From Nannocystis exedens (GTDB lineage Bacteria; Myxococcota_A; Polyangia; Nannocystales; Nannocystaceae): DNA of 64,000 bases. The notes beneath the pieces were generated by a model. That model worked only from the letters and a program-made list of their open reading frames with translations, did no database searches and had not been told where the DNA came from. The position numbers were made by a program, and so were the translations under genes. The DNA lies in NCBI RefSeq assembly GCF_002343915.1, contig NZ_NETK01000001.1, forward strand, positions 3,234,001 through 3,298,000, given 5' to 3'. Below, piece after piece: positions 26,251-35,003 of this stretch (the first letter of the stretch is position 1; every line of letters begins with the position of its first letter).

Positions 26251-27168
26251 ATGCCATCGGAAGACTTCACCCTCAACGCCCTCGACGGGCGCCCGCTGAC
26301 CGCCACGTTGCACGCCCCGCGCGAGGCCCCGCAGGCCGTCCTGGTCGTGCTCGGGGCGCTCGGCGTCCCGCGCCGCTACTACGCCCCGCTGGCCGCGTGG
26401 CTGGCCGAGCGCGACATCGCCGTTTTGACCTTCGACTACCGCGGCGTCGGCGGTTCGCGCTCGGTCCCGCTGCGCAAGGACCCGGCCGTCCTGCTCGACT
26501 GGGCCCGCCTCGACGCCGCCGCCGCGATCGACTTCGCGCGCGAGCGCTTCCCCGACCTCCCGGTCTGGGGTCTCGGCCACAGCTTCGGCGGCCAGGCCTT
26601 CGGCCTCACCGCGCGCGGCCTCGACCTCGCCGGCATCCTCGTCGTCGCCGCCGGCTCGGGCGACATGTCGCTGTATCCGAGCGGCCAGCGCCAGAGCTTC
26701 AAGGTCCGCCTCGGCATCGCCACCAACGTGATCGCCGCCTTGTTCGGCTACGTCCCCGGCCGCCTCGGCCTCGGCGAGGACCTCCCGGCCGGCGTCGTCC
26801 GCCAGTGGGCCCAGTGGTGCGACACCCCCGATTACGTCCGCGGCGCCCTCGGCACCGAGTCGACTTTCTTCCACCGCGTCACCGCGCCGATGTGGTTCTA
26901 CGACTTCACCGACGACAGCTACGCCCCCGCCCGGGCCGCCGCCGCCCTGCGCGGCTGGTACAGCCGGGCCCAATCGACGCACCGCGTGATCGCCCCCGCC
27001 GACCTCGGCCTCCGCCGCGTCGGCCACTTCGGCCCCTTCCGCGCCGGCGCCCCCGAGCGCCTGTGGGACGAATTGCTCGGCGTGATCACCGGCGACCCTC
27101 GCCCGGTTTCGTCCGCCGACGATTTTGATGAAAAGAGCACCGCCGCCCGCGTGACCACGGGTTCGTAA
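26251..27168 (+). CDS. alpha/beta hydrolase
   Basis: 305 residues with GGAGGT five to ten bases before the ATG. Nucleophile elbow GHSFGG with Ser111; oxyanion region VLGALGVPRRYY; FDYRGVGGS after strand 4; DFTDDSYAP carries the likely Asp and RVGHFGPFR the catalytic His. This is the YdjC/serine-esterase-like group of cytoplasmic hydrolases of unknown substrate. It lies opposite a LysR regulator and is probably under its control. Confidence 0.88.
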   Translation: MPSEDFTLNALDGRPLTATLHAPREAPQAVLVVLGALGVPRRYYAPLAAWLAERDIAVLTFDYRGVGGSRSVPLRKDPAVLLDWARLDAAAAIDFARERFPDLPVWGLGHSFGGQAFGLTARGLDLAGILVVAAGSGDMSLYPSGQRQSFKVRLGIATNVIAALFGYVPGRLGLGEDLPAGVVRQWAQWCDTPDYVRGALGTESTFFHRVTAPMWFYDFTDDSYAPARAAAALRGWYSRAQSTHRVIAPADLGLRRVGHFGPFRAGAPERLWDELLGVITGDPRPVSSADDFDEKSTAARVTTGS

Positions 27169-27205
27169 GATCTCCGCCCCGCACGGGCCGCGCACAATCC
27201 TCGTA

Positions 27206-27252
27206 CATGACTCTGAAGACATGCTCATTCAGACATGTCTCCAAGTCTCATG
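27206..27252. repeat. four-box CATG array
   Basis: CATG boxes at 27206, 27220, 27234 and 27249 (14, 14 and 15 bp apart), starting 38 bases after the hydrolase stop. Confidence 0.75.
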
Positions 27253-27796
27253 TGCGCGCCGAGCCATCACGCGCCAGCCACTCGCGGTAGAACACGTCCG
27301 TGCGCCCGCACCGTAGCCCCCGCGGCCCGTTCGGCGTCGTCGGCGGCGTCCCGGTGAGCTCGCGTCGATCGAAGACCGCCGCGCGCGACCGGGTATCCTC
27401 CTCGCCGCGCGCTTCACCGCCGGCGCGCCCGCTGGAACCTCGACGGCCGCCATCGCCAGGGCGGCGTCGATCTGGCCACGCTCGTCGCCCGGGCGGCCCG
27501 GAGCTCTTCAATCCGGTCACGCCCCGGCGCCGCCCCGTGACCCATCGCTTGCGAGATCGGTCGCACACGAACGCCTCCGACCGACCTCGACCTTCGGCCA
27601 CCTGTCCTTTGAGCCATCCATCCCCCGACCCCGCCGGCACGCGTGAGCCGATGCGGGGCTCCCGGGCCGCGGCGGCGCTGCGGTCCCGTGGCCGGCCGAT
27701 TCGCCCGCAGGACCGCCGCGAACGCGTCCACGACCGCCGCGCGCACCCACGCGCGCACTCGCGGCCGCGCCGCAACTCGACTACGATGACCCGGCG
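27253..27796. other. gap with possible minus-strand gene remnant
   Basis: No intact gene. The minus strand at about 27251-27380 encodes a protein-like end (GLRCGRTDVFYREWLARDG, stop) without a usable upstream frame, so it may be the 3' stub of a lost gene. A CCTG-type element copy is at 27601-27618. Confidence 0.35.
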
Positions 27797-28393
27797 ATGG
27801 ACGTCCACCGCTTGCGCAACCTGACCTTCCTGATGTCGCTCGGCGGCCTCTCGACGGCCTGCTTCAACGACGAGGGCCCGCGCGGGAGCGGCAGCGGACC
27901 GGGCGAGTCGACCGGCGGCACCACCGACGCCACCACCGGCGCCGTCGACCCCGGCACCACCACCGAGGCCGACGCCACCGGCACCACCACGACCACCGGC
28001 GCCGTCGACACCACCACCACCTCGACCACCACGGAACCGGCCACGACGACGACCACCACCACCGGCACCGACGCGAGCACCACCGACGTGACGACCACCA
28101 CCGGCCCCGGCCCCGACCGCGACGTGTGCCAGCAATACGGCGGCGTGTACGTCGAGTGCTACCCGCAGTACGCCCGATTCGTCGAGGCGGTGATCGCCGA
28201 CTGCGAGGCCGCCATCGAGAAGGGCCAGGAGATCGACGGCCCCGCGTGCGGCGACGCGTTCGAGGAGTTCTATTCCTGCATCTCGGCGCTCGAGTGCCGC
28301 CAGATCGCGCAGGAGTTCAACCAGCCGTTCTTCTGCGCGGTCCAGTACGAGTTCGTCGAGCAGTTCTGCCCGGAGACCGGCAACGACCTCTGA
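27797..28393 (+). CDS. Thr-rich-linker lipoprotein with Cys-containing domain
   Basis: 198 residues. Lipobox LSTAC (Cys22) is followed by about 85 residues of Thr/Gly/Ala/Asp linker (runs of TTT) and a C-terminal domain (about 110-195) with six Cys (DVCQQYGG, VECYPQ, ADCEAA, PACGDAF, YSCISALECRQ, FCAVQ, QFCPE). The layout is typical of surface-exposed lipoproteins abundant in Nannocystis-like genomes. Function unknown. It ends eight bases before the sulfotransferase start and may be in one operon with it. Confidence 0.85.
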   Translation: MDVHRLRNLTFLMSLGGLSTACFNDEGPRGSGSGPGESTGGTTDATTGAVDPGTTTEADATGTTTTTGAVDTTTTSTTTEPATTTTTTTGTDASTTDVTTTTGPGPDRDVCQQYGGVYVECYPQYARFVEAVIADCEAAIEKGQEIDGPACGDAFEEFYSCISALECRQIAQEFNQPFFCAVQYEFVEQFCPETGNDL

Positions 28394-28400
28394 GGCGCCC

Positions 28401-29246
28401 ATGCTGTTCGTCTCCGGCACCAAGCGCAGCGGCACCTCGATGTGGATGCAGGTCCTGCGGGCCGCCGGCTTCCCCGTGCTCGGCGAGGCGTTCCCGCGCG
28501 GCTTCACCCCGGCCCTCCACCAGGCCAACCCGGCCGGCTTCTACGAGTCGATCCTCCGCCACGGCATCTACTTCCGCACCAACCCGCACCCGGTCACCGG
28601 CGAGTACTTCCTGCCCGAGCACGTCGAGGGCTACGTCGTCAAGGTGTTCGTCCCCGGCGTCATCCGCAGCGAGCGCGCCTACATCACCCATCTGATCGCC
28701 AACGTCCGCGAGTGGCGCGAGTACGAGGCCTCGATCCTCCGCCTCTACGCGCTCGAGCGCGAGGGCCTGGCCGCCGCCGGCCAACCTGTCCCCGAGGACA
28801 ACGCCTACTTCCCCCCGGCCTACGAGTGGTGGATGGAGAACTTCGCCCTCGTGCGCGACATCAGCCTGCGCCGCTACCCGGCCCGCCTGATGACCTACGA
28901 CCAGGTCCTCGACGACCCCGTCGGCACCCTCACCGGCGTGCTCGCCTGGCTCGGCCGCGGCGACCTGGCCGCCGCCCTGCCGACGATCCAGCCGGCCTTC
29001 CGCACCCAGACCCGCCCCAGCTCCGACAGCGTCCCGCCGGCCCTGGCCCGCGTGTTCGACGACCTCTACGCCGGCGTGGCCGCGCAGAAGCCGTTCCCCG
29101 AGTCGCTGCTGCGCGACCTCAACGCGACCAACCGCGCGCTGCTCCCGGAGCTGACGGAGATCCAGCACCGCGTGGCGCTGGCCCAGTCCCGCGGCCCCAA
29201 GGGCCCGGCCCCGGCCCGCCCCGCCGGCCTGCCCGAGCTCGACTGA
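28401..29246 (+). CDS. sulfotransferase-family protein
   Basis: 281 residues. The N-terminal SGTKRSGTSMW is the 5'-phosphosulfate-binding loop of PAPS-dependent sulfotransferases. The 3'-phosphate region is less clear; ARLMTYDQVLDDP resembles the usual R-Y-E-D-L-x-x-D-P block. No signal or membrane segment, so it is cytoplasmic. It would transfer sulfate to an unknown small molecule or glycan. An element copy at 28785-28802 encodes PVPEDN in a loop. It follows the lipoprotein gene closely. Confidence 0.8.
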   Translation: MLFVSGTKRSGTSMWMQVLRAAGFPVLGEAFPRGFTPALHQANPAGFYESILRHGIYFRTNPHPVTGEYFLPEHVEGYVVKVFVPGVIRSERAYITHLIANVREWREYEASILRLYALEREGLAAAGQPVPEDNAYFPPAYEWWMENFALVRDISLRRYPARLMTYDQVLDDPVGTLTGVLAWLGRGDLAAALPTIQPAFRTQTRPSSDSVPPALARVFDDLYAGVAAQKPFPESLLRDLNATNRALLPELTEIQHRVALAQSRGPKGPAPARPAGLPELD

Positions 29247-29259
29247 GCGCCCCGGGGCA

Positions 29260-29291
29260 CATGTCCTCGGGGGCATGTCCTCACGGGCATG
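29260..29291. repeat. three-box CATG array
   Basis: CATG at 29260, 29274 and 29288, exactly 14 bp apart, with spacers TCCTCGGGGG and TCCTCACGGG, 13 bases after the sulfotransferase stop. Confidence 0.75.
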
Positions 29292-29398
29292 CGGAAAATC
29301 GCGGCGAGCGCACGAGGTCGGGCGCTCGCGCGCGCAATCGCCCGTCGGTCGAGGCCGGTTGCCACCCGGCGGGACGGCGGTCAAGCTGGGCCACCTCG

Positions 29399-30202
29399 AT
29401 GCCCGCGCTGAAGCTCGCCACCTACAACATCAACGGCATCCGCACGCGCCTGCCGATCTTGCTGCAGTGGCTCGCCAGGGAGCAGCCCGACATCGTCTGC
29501 CTGCAGGAGCTCAAGGCCGTCGACGCCGACTTCCCGGTCGCCGAGCTGCGCAAGGCCGGCTACGGCGCGCTGTGGCACGGCCAGCGCTCGTGGAACGGCG
29601 TGGCGATCCTCGCGCGGGACGGCATGCCGCTCGAGAGCCGGCGCGGCCTGCCGGGCGACCCCGACGACACCCAGAGCCGCTACCTCGAGGCCGCGGTCCA
29701 CGGCGTGCTCGTCGGCTGCCTCTACCTGCCCAACGGCAACCCGCAGCCGGGCCCCAAGTTCGACTACAAGCTGGCCTGGTTCGACCGCCTGATCGCCCAC
29801 GCCGCCACCCTGTGCAACGCCGGCATCCCCGCCGTCCTCGCCGGCGACTTCAACGTCGTGCCGACCGACTTCGACATCTACAGCCCGAAGTCGTGGCGCA
29901 AGGACGCGCTGCTGCAGCCCGAGAGCCGCGCCCGCTACACCCGGCTGCTGTCGCAGGGCTGGCTCGACAGCCTGCGCCACCTCCACCCCGACGAGCCGAT
30001 GTTCACGTTCTGGGACTATTTTCGCCAGCACTGGCAGCGCGACGCCGGCCTCCGCATCGACCACCTCCTCCTCAACCCCGAGCTCGCCCCGCGCCTCCTC
30101 GATGCCGGCGTCGACCGCTGGGTCCGCGGCCTCGAAGGCACCAGCGACCACGCCCCCACCTGGATCACCTTCACCGGCTACGCGGTCCCCGCCGACGACT
30201 GA
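29399..30202 (+). CDS. xthA: exodeoxyribonuclease III / AP endonuclease
   Basis: 267 residues, the normal ExoIII length. Motifs in order: YNINGIRTR near residue 9, CLQELKA with the metal Glu, YLPNGNP, AGDFNVVPT with catalytic Asp/Asn, FTFWDY, RIDHLLLNP and TSDHAPTW with the catalytic His. It acts in base-excision repair, cutting at abasic sites and trimming 3' ends. It stands alone between element arrays. Confidence 0.96.
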   Translation: MPALKLATYNINGIRTRLPILLQWLAREQPDIVCLQELKAVDADFPVAELRKAGYGALWHGQRSWNGVAILARDGMPLESRRGLPGDPDDTQSRYLEAAVHGVLVGCLYLPNGNPQPGPKFDYKLAWFDRLIAHAATLCNAGIPAVLAGDFNVVPTDFDIYSPKSWRKDALLQPESRARYTRLLSQGWLDSLRHLHPDEPMFTFWDYFRQHWQRDAGLRIDHLLLNPELAPRLLDAGVDRWVRGLEGTSDHAPTWITFTGYAVPADD

Positions 30203-30216
30203 AACGTTTAAAAGGA

Positions 30217-30274
30217 CATGTTCATTCGGAAATGCTCCGATGAACATGTCCTCCAAGTCATTCACACGAGCATG
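30217..30274. repeat. five-box array after the exonuclease III gene
   Basis: CATG 30217, AATG 30231, CATG 30245, CATT 30259 (14 bp apart) and CATG 30271 (12 bp), starting 15 bases after the stop codon. Confidence 0.7.
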
Positions 30275-30583
30275 CCTCGTCGCCCGGTCTGACCGCGCCT
30301 TGGCGGTGAAGACGCGGCGACTGCGGCGGCCGCTGGCGCCCCCGACGTCGCCGAAGTCGAATCATGCACCGCCGCAGCTCTCGACGCCGAGCTCGACCCG
30401 TCGCGCTCGCGGTCATGCGTTCGACGCCGCCGATGCCGGCGGTCCTCGGCCAAGGCGCGCGGGAGGTCGGAGCCGGGCGCAGCGCGTCGACGACCATCGC
30501 CGGAGCTCGGTGTCGGCGACCGGACCGGCTGTAGGCGGTGCCTGTCCCGAGGGCCAGGTAGCACCTCGCGGTCCGGCGCCTGC
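30275..30583. other. gap without a gene
   Basis: About 310 bases of GC-rich DNA with no convincing frame. A CCTG-type element copy sits at 30541-30558 near the 3' end of the minus-strand gene that follows. Confidence 0.4.
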
Positions 30584-31234
30584 TCAGCCGCGGACGCGTC
30601 GCCGCCGTCGTCCCAGCAGCAGCGCGAGCCCGCCGATCGCCGCCGCCCCGGAAGCCCCGGCCGCCCCGACCTCGCACCCCGACCGGCTGCGGACCAGCGG
30701 CGGCGGCGGCAACACCTGCGGCTCCTCCGGCGGCCCGCCGCCCCAGCACTGGTAGCACGACAGCGCCACCGGCGGCCCGCGCTTCACGGCCTCGGCGCTC
30801 ACCTCGTCGGACACGCGGAGCTGAAGACCCGTCGGCTGGACTACCTGGTACGTCCCGGGGGGCAGCGGCTGCTCGAGCTCGAGCCGGGGCCACCCGAGAC
30901 ATGTGCCCTTCTCGGTGAAGGCCGCTTGCATCGGCTCCATCGTCCGACCGTCGCTCTTCACCGAGCGCAGCTCGATCTGCGTCGCCGGCACCGACGCCAC
31001 GCATCCGCCCGCGTCCGGCTCTCTCGCCGCCAGCGCATCATCCGGCGAGTGGCGAGCGTCCCCGCAGACCATCACCAGCCCGACGGGCAGCTCCGCCGGC
31101 CACGCCCCGTCCTCGGGGCTCGTGCAATCCTCGAACACCAGGCGCACGTCGCAACGCGTCAGGCACGTCGCCCGCGCGAGCGAGGGCGTGACGAAGCAAG
31201 CGAGCGCCCCCACGACCGCGAGCTGCCGGCGCAT
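30584..31234 (-). CDS. secreted protein with MYXO-CTERM-like sorting tail
   Basis: 216 residues from ATG 31234 (a TTG at 31240 is possible). Signal peptide ending SLARA, then a beta-rich domain with several Cys (ATCLTRCDV, VCGDAR, GGCVAS, GTCLGW, SCYQCWGG), a Pro-rich spacer, and a C-terminal Ser-Gly-Cys, a hydrophobic AAAIGGLALLLG helix and a run of Arg. That ending matches MYXO-CTERM signals, processed at the Cys by a myxosortase and taken to the cell surface. The body is unrecognised. Confidence 0.8.
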   Translation of the reverse strand: MRRQLAVVGALACFVTPSLARATCLTRCDVRLVFEDCTSPEDGAWPAELPVGLVMVCGDARHSPDDALAAREPDAGGCVASVPATQIELRSVKSDGRTMEPMQAAFTEKGTCLGWPRLELEQPLPPGTYQVVQPTGLQLRVSDEVSAEAVKRGPPVALSCYQCWGGGPPEEPQVLPPPPLVRSRSGCEVGAAGASGAAAIGGLALLLGRRRRRVRG

Positions 31235-31307
31235 GGCCAACCTCTAGCACACCGCCGGGCCCACCGTCGAGCGCCGGCGCGCAGGCTCATCGTGCTGGCC
31301 GAAAAGA

Positions 31308-31325
31308 CATGTCTCATGAGACATC
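31308..31325. repeat. element copy with perfect 16-bp palindrome
   Basis: CATG-TCTCATGAGA-CATC; bases 31309-31324 form a perfect palindrome. It lies between the sigma-54 activator's 3' end and the MYXO-CTERM gene's promoter. Confidence 0.65.
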
Positions 31326-31363
31326 CATTCGCGAGCGCCGGCCTTCGCCGGTGGTCCCGCCTC

Positions 31364-32839
31364 TCACCCTCCGCGCCGCAGCCGGCGGTACAGCGTCGAC
31401 GGGCTGATCCCGAGCTCCGCCGCCGCGCGCTGCTGATGCCCTCCGTGGCGCTCGAGCGCCGCCGCGATCGCCGCCCGCTCGAGCTGCTGCAGCGACCCGC
31501 CGCTCGCCCGCGGCCTCGAACCGATGTCGTCGGGCAGATCGCTCGCCTCCACCGTCGGGCCGGCGCCCAGCGCCGCCGCCCGCTCCATCGCGTTCTCCAG
31601 CTCGCGCACGTTGCCGGGCCACGCGTGGCCCAGCAGGCGCTCCTCCGCACCCGCCCCGAGGGACATCTTATTTCGCCCCACCTTCGCGCACGCCGCCGCC
31701 AGCAGCGTCCGCGCCAGCGGCAAGATGTCCTCGCGCCGCTCCGCCAGCGACGGCAGCCGCAGCTCGATCACCCGCAGCCGATAATAAAGATCGCGGCGGA
31801 AGCTGCCCTCCTCCACCGCTGCTGCGAGGTCGCGATGGGTCGCCGCGATCACGCGCGCGTGGATCGGCCGCGCATGGTTCTCGCCGACCCGCCGCAGCTC
31901 GCGCTGCTGCAGCGCGCGCAGCAGCTTGACCTGCATCGCCGGCGACATCTCGCCGACCTCGTCGAGGAACAGCGTCCCGCGCCCGGCCGCCTCGAGCATC
32001 CCCACGCGGTCGCGCGTCGCCCCGGTGAACGCCCCGCGCGCGTGCCCGAACAGCTCGCTCTCCAGCAGCGGCTCGGGGATCGCCCCGCAGTGCAGCGCCA
32101 GAAACGGCGCCTGCGCGCGGCTCGATCGCGCGTGGATGAAGCGCGCCAGCCGGTCCTTGCCCGTGCCGCTGGCGCCGCCCAGAAGCACGTTGCTGTCGAC
32201 CGCCGCTGCCCGCCGCGCCAGCTCGAGCACCCGCCGCATCGCCGGGCTGCGCGTCTCCCACGCCTCTTCCGCGAGCGCCGGGTCCCGCGACGGCGCCGGC
32301 TCGCCCCACGCCTCGCGGGGGCGCGCGAGGAAGCGGCACGTCGCGTCCCCGCAGGCGACGCAGCGATCTTCGACCACCACGATCTCGCGCTGCTCGACGC
32401 AGCTGAGGTACCCGCTGGCGAACCCTGCCAGCGTCCAGCACACGGGGGCCTCGGCCTTCCCGCAGTGCAGCAGGTGCTGCTCGGCCTCGTACGAATCGCC
32501 GACCGTCGCGCCCTCCGGCGTCATCGGCCCCGTGCCCGGCATCAACCGCAGCATCCCTTGCAGGATGCCGACCCGCCCGCCGGCGTCGCGGATCGCGTGC
32601 TCGCTGTCCCACTCGAAGCGGCCGCGCAGCGCCTCCGCGGCCCGCCAGCCCTGCACGTGGCCGAAGCGGGTCAGCATCGCCCGCGCCTCCGCGGGTCCGA
32701 GCGTGGCCATCAGCTCGCGGCGCAGCGCGCCCAGGGCCGCCGCGTCGACGATCACCGCGCGGTGTCCGGCGAAGTGCAGCGCGCCGACCTCCGCGTCGGC
32801 GGCCAGGAGCGTGTCGATGTGGAGGTCCTCGGCTCGCAT
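31364..32839 (-). CDS. sigma-54-dependent activator with XylR-N and V4R domains
   Basis: 491 residues. An XylR-type N-terminal domain (about 10-105) and a V4R domain (about 110-172, Cys160, Cys163, Cys168) together form the ligand-sensing part of XylR/DmpR-like activators. The AAA+ domain has GGASGTGKD (Walker A, about 221), GAFTGA (about 269, contacts sigma-54) and LFLDEVGEM (Walker B). A Fis-type HTH ends the protein (AAAELGISPSTLYRRLRR). It is divergent from the P450 gene, whose promoter carries a -24/-12 box and upstream palindromes, so it very probably activates the P450 in response to a small, perhaps aromatic, compound. Confidence 0.95.
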   Translation of the reverse strand: MRAEDLHIDTLLAADAEVGALHFAGHRAVIVDAAALGALRRELMATLGPAEARAMLTRFGHVQGWRAAEALRGRFEWDSEHAIRDAGGRVGILQGMLRLMPGTGPMTPEGATVGDSYEAEQHLLHCGKAEAPVCWTLAGFASGYLSCVEQREIVVVEDRCVACGDATCRFLARPREAWGEPAPSRDPALAEEAWETRSPAMRRVLELARRAAAVDSNVLLGGASGTGKDRLARFIHARSSRAQAPFLALHCGAIPEPLLESELFGHARGAFTGATRDRVGMLEAAGRGTLFLDEVGEMSPAMQVKLLRALQQRELRRVGENHARPIHARVIAATHRDLAAAVEEGSFRRDLYYRLRVIELRLPSLAERREDILPLARTLLAAACAKVGRNKMSLGAGAEERLLGHAWPGNVRELENAMERAAALGAGPTVEASDLPDDIGSRPRASGGSLQQLERAAIAAALERHGGHQQRAAAELGISPSTLYRRLRRGG

Positions 32840-32843
32840 GGTC

Positions 32844-32871
32844 CGGTCATTGTGACCGAGCGCGACCGGTC
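32844..32871. promoter_or_regulatory. candidate activator-binding palindromes (UAS)
   Basis: CGGTCA-TTG-TGACCG (32844-32858) and GACCGGTC (32864-32871), with a further TGACCGGA just downstream. They lie about 55-90 bases upstream of the sigma-54 promoter and directly before the activator's start codon, a position suited to both activation and autoregulation. Confidence 0.65.
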
Positions 32872-32923
32872 GAGCTGACCGGACCGCGCCGCCTCGCTCG
32901 TGCAAGTCGGCGGACTCGCTGGC

Positions 32924-32938
32924 TGGCACGCCCCCTGC
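32924..32938 (+). promoter_or_regulatory. sigma-54 (-24/-12) promoter of the P450 gene
   Basis: TGGCAC-N5-CTGC against the consensus TGGCAC-N5-TTGC: the -24 GG (32925-32926) and -12 GC (32937-32938) are correctly spaced. Transcription would start about 12 bases after the GC, almost at the P450 ATG (32951), giving a leaderless or near-leaderless message. Confidence 0.75.
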
Positions 32939-32950
32939 GAGTGGCGGCGT

Positions 32951-34135
32951 ATGCGAACCAGCATCGACATCCTCGCCCCGGAAGTGCGCGCCGATCCCTA
33001 CCCTCACTACGCTCGCCTCCGGCGCGACCTCCCCGTCTGTTTCGCCGAGCCCGGCGGCATGTGGCTCGTCAGCCGGCACGACGACATCATGGCCGTCCTC
33101 CGCGACCCCGTCCGCTTCTCCTCGCAGGGCTTCCGCGCCGTGTGGGAGCCGCCCTGGCTCGGCTACAACCCGCTCGCGCACTCGATCCTCGCCCTGGACG
33201 GTCCGGGCCACGCCCGCCTGCGCGCGCTCGCCAGCCGCTCCCTCGGCCCGCGCGCCGTCGCCCGCCTCGAACCGGCCATCCGCGCCCGCGCCGACGCCCT
33301 GCTCACCGACCTCGGCGGCGACGTCGAGCTCGTCTCCACCTTCGCCGCCCCGCTGCCGGCCTACGTGATCGCCACCCTGCTCGGGCTCGACGAGTCGCTC
33401 GGACCCCGGTTCAAGCAGTGGGCCGACGACTTCCTCTCGGTCACCCCCGAGCCGCTCGACGCCGCCCACGCCGCCCGCGTGAAGACCACCATCGCCGAGC
33501 TGTCCGCCTATTTGCGCGCCGTGATCGCCGACCGTCGCCGCGCCCCGATCGACGACACCGTCAGCGAACTGACGCGCGCCGAGCTCGACGGCCAGCGCCT
33601 CGGCGACGCCGAGATCCTCGAGTTCATGGTCGCCGTCCTGCTCGGCGGGCTCGAGACCACCACCCACCTGATCGCCACCTCGGCCCTGTTCCTGGCCGCG
33701 CGCCCCGATCTGTGGGCCCGCTTGCGCAGCGAACCGGCCGCGATCCCCGCCTTCGTCGAGGAGATGCTGCGCTTCGACGGCCCCAGTCAATCGCTGCCGC
33801 GCTTCACCACCTGCGACGTCCCCCTCGCCGGTGTCACCATTCCCGCCGGCGCGCTGGTGCTCGCATTGGTCGGCTCCGCCGGCCGCGACGAGCGGCGCTT
33901 CGCCGACCCCGACCGCTTCGACCTCGACCGCGGCGCCTCGGGCGCGGTGAACTTCGGCCACGGCGTCCACTTCTGCCTCGGCGCCGCCCTCGCGCGCATG
34001 GAGGCCCAGATCGCCCTGGACGCCCTCGTCCGCCGCTTCGCCCGCGCCGAGCGCCTGCCCGGCCCGATCGCCTACAACCGCACCATGACCGTCCGCGGCC
34101 CCGTCACCGCGCCCCTGCGGTTACTCCCCGGCTGA
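32951..34135 (+). CDS. cytochrome P450
   Basis: 394 residues from ATG 32951. I-helix LLGGLETTTHL (oxygen-binding Glu-Thr), ExxR in EEMLRFDGP, and haem loop FGHGVHFCLGAAL with the thiolate Cys342: a soluble class I bacterial P450. It needs ferredoxin and reductase partners, none of which lie nearby. A visible sigma-54 promoter and the divergent XylR-like activator indicate substrate-inducible expression. The substrate is unknown. Confidence 0.96.
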   Translation: MRTSIDILAPEVRADPYPHYARLRRDLPVCFAEPGGMWLVSRHDDIMAVLRDPVRFSSQGFRAVWEPPWLGYNPLAHSILALDGPGHARLRALASRSLGPRAVARLEPAIRARADALLTDLGGDVELVSTFAAPLPAYVIATLLGLDESLGPRFKQWADDFLSVTPEPLDAAHAARVKTTIAELSAYLRAVIADRRRAPIDDTVSELTRAELDGQRLGDAEILEFMVAVLLGGLETTTHLIATSALFLAARPDLWARLRSEPAAIPAFVEEMLRFDGPSQSLPRFTTCDVPLAGVTIPAGALVLALVGSAGRDERRFADPDRFDLDRGASGAVNFGHGVHFCLGAALARMEAQIALDALVRRFARAERLPGPIAYNRTMTVRGPVTAPLRLLPG

Positions 34136-34515
34136 GCGCGAGCCCCGAATCACCACATGAACTTCAGGACATCCGGCCCCCCGCAAACCTCGAAGACATG
34201 ACCCGCGAGCTCGCCTGCTGACCGCGATCGTCGCCGTCCTCATCGGCGCCGTCCGCTCTCCAATGAAGCTCCTATGAGCGGCGGCAGCCCGAACACTGGG
34301 CACACCTCGTGCGTCGCGCTCGGCCGCTCGCCAGCCGCCTCGCCGCGAATGTCGACAGGCGAAGCTCGCCCGCAGGGCCGCTGGCCGCTCCCGGTCGCTC
34401 GCCCACGCGAGCGCCGCCCGAGGCGCCCGCGCAACTGAAGACCTGTCCGAAGGAGCATGTCCATGCACCGACGCGGACCGCGGCGGGCGAGCGGCTCGCA
34501 CCGCGCAGCGCCGCC
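34136..34515. other. gap with element copies
   Basis: About 380 bases without a gene. It contains CATG-AACTTCAGGA-CATC at 34156-34173, a lone CATG at 34197 and CCTG-TCCGAAGGAG-CATG at 34442-34459. Confidence 0.5.
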
Positions 34516-34818
34516 TCACCTCGGCAGCACGACGGGCGGGCTCGGCGGAATCGTCGGCGGCGGCGGAATCGTCGGCAGCGGCCGCGGCGGCGACACGGGT
34601 GGTTTCAGCGGCAGCAGCTTCGGCGGCGGCGCCGGCTCGGGCGCCTCCGGCAGCGGCGGGATCGGAGTCGGCGGAGGGATCGGGGCCGGCCGCCGCGGCG
34701 GCTCGAACGACGGCGGCGACGGCTCGAACGGCGGCGGCGGCTCCGCCGAATCGGCAGCGACGAATCGCTCGACCGCCGCCAATCCGAGCGAGAGAACCAC
34801 CGCGCGAGGCCGCATCAT
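34516..34818 (-). CDS. small exported Pro-rich protein
   Basis: 100 residues: a short hydrophobic signal (VVLSLGLAAV), then almost pure Pro/Glu/Ala/Leu repeats (PPPPFEPSPP, IPPPTPIPPLPE) ending PPSPPVVLPR. The opposite strand gives a Gly-rich frame over the same span; the Pro-rich strand is preferred because it has a signal peptide. An AT-rich stretch upstream (34819-34850) could be a shared promoter region with the methyltransferase. It could be a surface linker or spurious. Confidence 0.4.
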   Translation of the reverse strand: MMRPRAVVLSLGLAAVERFVAADSAEPPPPFEPSPPSFEPPRRPAPIPPPTPIPPLPEAPEPAPPPKLLPLKPPVSPPRPLPTIPPPPTIPPSPPVVLPR

Positions 34819-35003
34819 CTCATAAAAAATGATATCGATCGGTCCAAGGCGCAACACCGCGCGTCCATCATCACCGCCGTTCGCCCGGGCCGAATATGCA
34901 GAGTTTGCCGCCCGGCGACTCGCGCGTTTTCGCCCGAGCGCAGCACGCGCGGCTTGGACCGTCGATTCATCCTCGCTACCCTGCGCCTGATGCGATCCGT
35001 CGC

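Noticed and set aside
34457..34825. Gly-rich plus-strand open frame
   Set aside because: Antisense of the Pro-rich exported protein; no ribosome site or signal.
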